DNA of 20,465 bases. It comes from Strigomonas culicis (taxonomy: Eukaryota; Euglenozoa; Kinetoplastea; Trypanosomatida; Trypanosomatidae). Made by a program: the position numbers and the translations under genes. Each line of letters starts with the position of its first letter. Within the stretch, counting starts at the first letter, position 1. The stretch covers positions 1 to 20,465 of the forward strand of contig AUXH01000350.1 of assembly GCA_000482145.1 (NCBI GenBank). Reading direction: 5' to 3'. Shown piece after piece: positions 16,270-20,465 of the stretch. Under the pieces are notes generated by a model. That model did no database searches, was not told the DNA's origin, and worked only from the letters and a program-made list of their open reading frames with translations.

Positions 16270-17343
16270 TCACCACTGTACATTACCGTACTTCTGGATG
16301 GCCTCATACTCTTCCGGGTAGAATCTCTTCGTTGTTTCCAGGTGCGAGCGCAGACGGCCCTTCATCACGTTCTTCCCCGCGTCACGGAACAGCGGGTTCA
16401 GCGGGTCGCTCGCCGGGCCGCGCGCCTGCGCCTGCAGCTCCGCCGGCAGCGGCAGCAGCGGGATCTTTGTTGTCCGCAGCGCTGGTCGCAGAAAGAAAGG
16501 CAGTGTGTACCGCGACCGCTTGTTCTCGTGCTTCATCACGACCTGGTGCACATCTGCCACCAGGTAGCCGTTCGTCGCCAGCTCCAGCGTCTCGCCAATG
16601 TTGATCACAAACGAGTCCTTCAGCGGAGCGGCGTCGACCCAGCCCTTGTCGTCCGTCAGCACCTGCAGCCCGCCCACGTCGTCCTGCCACAGCAGCGTGA
16701 GCAGCCCCACGTCCTTGTGCGGCCCGCAGCCCTGTAGGTGCGCCGCGATGTCCTCCGCGGTGGTCGCCGTGTTGGGCGGATAGTGCGACACCTTCAGAAA
16801 GTCCGCCGGCGCGTCCTCCGGCAAAAGCGCGTCCAGGCTGTCCTCCCGCAGCCCCAGCGCGACCATGAAGGCGCGCAGCAGCTTCACCGCCACCGCGCGC
16901 ACCTTCGCCTGGTACGCGAGTGCCTTCTCCTTCAACTCAGGCACCTCCGCGGGCCACTGGTTCGGGCCCTGCAGGTTGAGGTGGAACGTGTCGCGGTTGT
17001 CTGCCGCCACGCGTAGCGGTGGCAGCTCGGCCCCCATGTCGAGCTGCTCGCGGTAATCCGCCTTGTTGCGCGTGCGCTCACCGCCCACCTTCGTGTACCC
17101 GCGGAAGTGCGGCGAGTGGTCAATCGAAATCCTGTCCTTCGCGTCCTGCGGCAGCGCGAAGAAGCGCTTCGCCGTCTGCAGCAGGTCGTCGCGCTCCGCG
17201 GGGTCCACGCCGTGCCCGACGAGGTAGAAGAAGCCGACGTCGCGCGACATGTGCCGCAGCTTTCTGTAGAAGTCCGCGCGCGTGTTCTCGTTGTCGAGCT
17301 CCGAGAGGTCGATGATAGGGAGGTTGAGGTTCTCCGTCGACAT
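16270..17343 (-). CDS. Fe(II)/2OG oxygenase, IPNS-like, array copy 8
   Basis: A 357-residue paralogue, first in the array in transcription order, starting MSTENLNLPIIDL at 17343. Iron ligands His209, Asp211 and His266 and Arg278-Tyr-Thr280 are present. The numbering shift reflects a longer loop just before the metal site: residues 191-204 read NTATTAEDIAAHLQ where others have NTGEYGEAQQQ or similar. Ser33 replaces the Ala of all other copies (HMSRDVGFFY). Residues 104-119 are specific to it. The end (RDAGKNVMKGRLRSH...YGNVQW) is almost the same as in copy 7. The altered loop near the active site suggests a substrate different from that of the other paralogues (inference). No targeting signal is visible. 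Confidence 0.9.
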   Translation of the reverse strand: MSTENLNLPIIDLSELDNENTRADFYRKLRHMSRDVGFFYLVGHGVDPAERDDLLQTAKRFFALPQDAKDRISIDHSPHFRGYTKVGGERTRNKADYREQLDMGAELPPLRVAADNRDTFHLNLQGPNQWPAEVPELKEKALAYQAKVRAVAVKLLRAFMVALGLREDSLDALLPEDAPADFLKVSHYPPNTATTAEDIAAHLQGCGPHKDVGLLTLLWQDDVGGLQVLTDDKGWVDAAPLKDSFVINIGETLELATNGYLVADVHQVVMKHENKRSRYTLPFFLRPALRTTKIPLLPLPAELQAQARGPASDPLNPLFRDAGKNVMKGRLRSHLETTKRFYPEEYEAIQKYGNVQW

Positions 17344-17436
17344 GATTGCGGATGGAAAAACTCGCAGAAAGATAAATAAGGTTGGAGTGAGAAAGAGAGG
17401 AAGGAAATGAGAAACAAACAGAAAAAGAGAGGCGAC

Positions 17437-17485
17437 CTTGAGGCAATTTGAATAGAGAAGAAAGAAGAAAAGAAAAAGATACGTG
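17437..17485 (-). promoter_or_regulatory. Predicted trans-splice acceptor for copy 8
   Basis: A minus-strand pyrimidine tract (about 17485-17445) is followed by CCTCAAG, with the AG at 17438-17437, 93 nt before the ATG. Another CT-rich stretch follows, so the choice is tentative. Confidence 0.35.
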
Positions 17486-17767
17486 TGTGGAGTAATACGA
17501 GTGTCAAGAGAAGCACAAGGGAATGTAACGGTGCAATGGATGTGTTTGTTCTCGGATAACGTTTAGTATTTTTTGTGTTCTCTGGCGTTTTTGTAGGCTG
17601 ATGGCTGAAGTGTTTACACGGTCCAGCAACGTTGATAGTAACTCAGAGAAAAAAAAATGAAAAGGGAGAGAATAAAAAGAAAATACAACACGATAAAGTA
17701 AAAAAGAAAAAAAAGGTATTGATCCAATGTTAAGAGTGGACATGAAGGGGTGTCAAACTCCTTTCTT

Positions 17768-17801
17768 TTTTTTTCTTTTTTACGTAATAAAAAGAAAAAA
17801 A
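17768..17801 (-). repeat. 13-bp perfect inverted repeat with 8-nt loop
   Basis: tttttttcttttt (17768-17780) and aaaaagaaaaaaa (17789-17801) are exact reverse complements around the loop tacgtaat. It lies ~460 nt downstream of the flavoprotein stop codon, within or near its 3' UTR. Confidence 0.6.
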
Positions 17802-18186
17802 TGTAAGTGTAAATAATGTTTTTCTTGTTTTTTTTTTGTAATAAGATATAGGGATGCAGGAAGTTAAATAAGTTTCCACAACAGAGAAGTATTATTTATG
17901 TTTTCCTTCAAATTCTTATTTTTCTCTTTTTTTTTTAATTAGTATCGCTAAAGAGAAAAAAAAACAGTAAAACGGTGGATTTATGCACGTTGAGACACCA
18001 TTGCAAACGGTTTTTAGTTGTCATTACGAGTTTTTCTTCATTGGTTTGGTAAAAAGAAAAGAACCATGTACGCTCGCAAAGAAAAAAAAAACTCTTATAC
18101 TCCTCCTTTTCTTGTGTGTAAAGGTATGCCAATACATGTGGGTATTCATGTGTGTAAATGTGATTCTTAAGTGTTACTTTTGTCTT

Positions 18187-18221
18187 TTTGTTGTTGTTGG
18201 TGGTGGTGATGGTGGTGGTGT
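18187..18221. repeat. GTT/GGT triplet microsatellite
   Basis: Trinucleotide repeat of TTG then GGT units with one GAT interruption, just downstream of the flavoprotein stop codon. Confidence 0.7.
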
Positions 18222-18262
18222 TCGTGTGTCAGGGGCTGTCCACCTCACCTCTGGTGGAGCTG

Positions 18263-20371
18263 TTAGTCCGCGACGACGCCGATGACCGCCTCGGGCGTGT
18301 ACTTCTCGATGACCTCCACCTGGTGCACAAGGTCGAACTCCTTCGTCGCGTCCTTCCCGCCGTAGATGAGGATGGACTGCTTGCCGCCGGGGTGGTCCGG
18401 CAGGAACGCGGTGAGGTCCAGCACCTGCCCGTGCACGATGCACCAGCAGTCCTTTTCCGTCTTGTGCTTCGCCACCTCCGCGCGCGAGATCTTCCGCAGC
18501 GCCTGGCCGTCCGCCGCCGCCGGGGCCGCTGCCGGGGCCGCCGCGGCAGCAGCAGCCGGAGCAGCAGCAGCAGCAGCAGCAGCGGGTGCCGCCACCGCGG
18601 CCGGCGTTGGCGCGGCGGGCGTGGCGTCGGCCGCCTTGGTGGCCGCCTCGAGCGCCGCGACGTCCGTCGTCGGCACCGGCGGCACCGCCGGCAGCTCCTC
18701 CAGCTGCAGCTGCGTGTAGATGACGTTGAGGCGGTGGCTAGAGAAGGGCCCGAGGTAGGTGTCCAGCAGGTAGCGCGCGGCCTCCGTGCCAGCCACGCGG
18801 CCGTACACGACGCAGTCCAGCAACGAGTTGCCGCCGAGCCGGTTCTTGCCGTGCACGCCGCCGGCGGCCTCGCCGGCGCAGTACAGCCCCGGGATGCGCT
18901 CTTCCTTCTCCGCCGCGGCGCCGAGCACCTCCGTCTTGGCGTTGACGCGGATGCCGCCCATCGTGTAGTGCACGACCGGCGCAATTTGCGCGACGTACAC
19001 CGGCCGGCCCATGTCAAAGTGCGCCGCGTTGCGGAACAGCGTCTTGCCGTAGGCGTCGGGCGTGCCCTTGTTGTTCAGCGTCGCCGCCGCGGCCGCGGCC
19101 GGTGCCTTGCGGCCGCCGCCGAACAGCCCGGCGAAGAACCCACGGCCGCCGCTGCCGCCGCGGCTGGCCGCGTTGGCGACCGCGTCGCGCTGGTACTGCT
19201 GAAGCGTCCGCGCGAGCGCCTCGCGCGGCACCTTCGCGGCCTCGCAGAAGGCGGTGATGGACGGGTAGCGCGTCATGAGCCCGCGGCCCTCGTAGTGCTT
19301 GCAGTGGTGGTCCATCTCCTTCGCGCTCTGTTCGTTCAGCACGAGGTAGAAGGGCGCGCGCGCCTGCCGCTGCAGCATCGCGTGGCTCACCTGGTCCCGC
19401 CGGCCCAGCTCGTCCACGAAGCGCTCGCCGTGCTGGTCGACGACGATGCCGCCCGCGCCGCGCGTTGCCTCGGCGCACAGAAACTTGATGTGGTTGCCGG
19501 GGTCCTTGGGGTCGACGAGCCCGGAGGGATGTACCTGCACATACTGCATGTCGACGAGCCCCGCGCCGACCTGCTCCGCCATCTTGATGCCGTCGCCGGT
19601 GGCGTGCGCGCCGTTCGTCGTCGCAAAGCGACTCAGCTGCGGCGTGAAGCGCGCGATGAGCGACGTTGTCGACGGGCCCGAGGCGTCCGCGAAGTCGGCC
19701 GCGTAGCCACCGGTGGCGATCACCACCGCGCCGCGCGCGACGTGCTGCTTGCCGTCCTTATCCGCGTACACTACGCCCGTCACCGGCGCGGCGGCATCCG
19801 CGCTGTCGCGGATCAGCCGCACGACGCGCGCGCGGGTGACGATGCGGGCGCGGTCCGCGTTCTTCTTCTGCTCCGCCTCGAGCGCGTTGATGAGCGCGTA
19901 GGTGATGGCCATGCCGGGCATCTTCGCCTTGCCGCGGTGGGTGCGGGGCTGGCTGTGGCCGCCCATGAAGCCAAGGACGGAGAGATCGCAGTTGAAGTAC
20001 TTCACGAGCCAGTCCAGCGACGGACCCGACAGCCGCGCCATCTCCGCGACGAGTGGCGACACCGGCAGCGCGGCGGTGTCGGCCGCCGCGCCGACGGTGG
20101 TCGTGGCGTTGACGCCGTGGAAGCTGCGGTTCGTGTCCTTGATGAAGAGTTCGACGCCGTCCAGCACGCCAGCCGAGATCTGCGCCTGGGTGGGGGTGCC
20201 CGCGATGCCGCTCGACGCCTTGGTGCTGTTGCCGCCGAGGAAGGCGGATTTGTCCAAGAGCAGCACACTGGCGCCGTGCTGCAGCGCGCTGTGCGCCGCG
20301 CATACGCCGGCGAGGCCGCCGCCGATCACGATCACGCGATTGCCGCCGGCCGTTGCATCCAAGTCCGTCAT
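18263..20371 (-). CDS. Fumarate reductase-type flavoprotein with C-terminal cytochrome b5 domain
   Basis: A 702-residue flavoprotein starting MTDLDATAGG at 20371. Residues ~12-540 form an FAD-binding-2 (flavocytochrome c/Osm1-like) domain with dinucleotide motif GGGLAG at 17-22. The residues expected for fumarate binding and proton transfer are visible: His281 (VQVHPSG), Arg325 (GRRDQ), His468 (HYTMGG) and Arg511 (NRLGGN), so it probably reduces fumarate to succinate. A Gly/Ala-rich insert lies at 403-430. An Ala/Pro linker (~579-621) leads to a cytochrome b5 domain (~626-702) with haem ligands His660 (HPGG) and His683 (LVHQ). The N-terminal ApbE-like and C-terminal NADH-oxidoreductase domains of the large trypanosomatid NADH-fumarate reductases are absent, so electrons must come from a separate donor, presumably through the b5 domain. 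No signal peptide or PTS1 is seen; probably cytosolic. The start follows a strong splice tract. Confidence 0.88.
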   Translation of the reverse strand: MTDLDATAGGNRVIVIGGGLAGVCAAHSALQHGASVLLLDKSAFLGGNSTKASSGIAGTPTQAQISAGVLDGVELFIKDTNRSFHGVNATTTVGAAADTAALPVSPLVAEMARLSGPSLDWLVKYFNCDLSVLGFMGGHSQPRTHRGKAKMPGMAITYALINALEAEQKKNADRARIVTRARVVRLIRDSADAAAPVTGVVYADKDGKQHVARGAVVIATGGYAADFADASGPSTTSLIARFTPQLSRFATTNGAHATGDGIKMAEQVGAGLVDMQYVQVHPSGLVDPKDPGNHIKFLCAEATRGAGGIVVDQHGERFVDELGRRDQVSHAMLQRQARAPFYLVLNEQSAKEMDHHCKHYEGRGLMTRYPSITAFCEAAKVPREALARTLQQYQRDAVANAASRGGSGGRGFFAGLFGGGRKAPAAAAAATLNNKGTPDAYGKTLFRNAAHFDMGRPVYVAQIAPVVHYTMGGIRVNAKTEVLGAAAEKEERIPGLYCAGEAAGGVHGKNRLGGNSLLDCVVYGRVAGTEAARYLLDTYLGPFSSHRLNVIYTQLQLEELPAVPPVPTTDVAALEAATKAADATPAAPTPAAVAAPAAAAAAAAPAAAAAAAPAAAPAAADGQALRKISRAEVAKHKTEKDCWCIVHGQVLDLTAFLPDHPGGKQSILIYGGKDATKEFDLVHQVEVIEKYTPEAVIGVVAD
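18561..18583 (-). repeat. GCA/TGC triplet run in the alanine linker
   Basis: Over seven consecutive GCA-type triplets encode part of the poly-alanine hinge between the flavin and b5 domains. This short in-frame microsatellite is likely to vary in length between alleles. Confidence 0.75.
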
Positions 20372-20422
20372 GGTGGGGAGGGGGAGCGGCGAGGGTAGTT
20401 GTTTGAACGTCCTTTTGAATAA

Positions 20423-20460
20423 CTGGTGAAGAAGAGAGAGAGAGAGAGAGAGAGGAGGAG
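20423..20460 (-). promoter_or_regulatory. Predicted trans-splice acceptor for the flavoprotein gene
   Basis: A CT microsatellite (on the plus strand GA repeats, 20428-20460) is followed on the minus strand by CTTCTTCACCAG, with the AG at 20424-20423, 51 nt before the ATG. It is the clearest splice signal in the window. Confidence 0.55.
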
Positions 20461-20465
20461 TAGAA

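Larger units (their letters stand above)
17344..18262. other. Long AT-rich spacer between fumarate reductase and the array
   Basis: About 920 bases containing the splice region of copy 8, A and T homopolymers, a strong inverted repeat at 17768-17801 and a GTT/GGT microsatellite at 18187-18221. The right part should be the 3' UTR of the flavoprotein gene. Small frames here are homopolymer-derived and were not called. Confidence 0.55.

Noticed and set aside
2995..17343. A beta-lactam biosynthesis cluster
   Set aside because: The fold family is IPNS-like, but no ACV synthetase or acyltransferase is present, and this family covers many unrelated reactions.
18188..20398. 736-codon plus-strand frame opposite the flavoprotein gene
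   Set aside because: An antisense shadow of a gene with clear FAD and b5 motifs. The translation is low-complexity Arg/Val/Ala with no start context or domain.

Overview
The window looks like nuclear DNA of a kinetoplastid, most likely a trypanosomatid. Every supportable gene lies on the minus strand and none has introns. Long pyrimidine tracts on that strand, followed by an AG, lie shortly upstream of most start codons, as expected for spliced-leader trans-splicing in a polycistronic unit. Coding DNA is mostly very GC-rich and intergenic DNA is A/T- and purine-rich. I cannot name the genus.

In transcription order (right to left) the layout is as follows. (1) 20371-18263: a soluble fumarate reductase/flavocytochrome c-type flavoprotein with a C-terminal cytochrome b5 domain. 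(2) 17343-2995: a tandem array of eight genes of the isopenicillin-N-synthase-like Fe(II)/2-oxoglutarate oxygenase superfamily. Together they encode nine oxygenase domains, because one gene (10276-8135) is an in-frame head-to-tail fusion of two complete domains. The last copy (4064-2995) is split by a 1-nt frameshift between its HxD motif and its distal histidine. (3) 2112-2594: an isolated, extremely GC-rich non-coding island in the AT-rich intergenic DNA. (4) 1806-589: an AT-richer gene for a protein with an N-terminal RRM and a C-terminal tail of six PPPPPGPPP-like repeats. The window ends carry GA/CT microsatellites; the right-hand one is probably the splice-acceptor tract of the fumarate reductase gene.

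The oxygenase array is the notable system. All domains that can be read keep the H-x-D...H iron triad and an R-x-S or R-x-T motif. The first ~100 residues are almost invariant (except in the second domain of the fusion), while short segments that probably line the substrate pocket vary sharply. One copy has the flanks of its neighbour but shares a 299-bp identical tract with a copy 7.9 kb away. This points to repeated duplication and gene conversion with substrate-pocket diversification. The substrate is unknown. The fumarate reductase neighbour could share a metabolic theme (succinate/fumarate affect 2OG oxygenases), but in kinetoplastids co-transcription alone does not imply a shared pathway.
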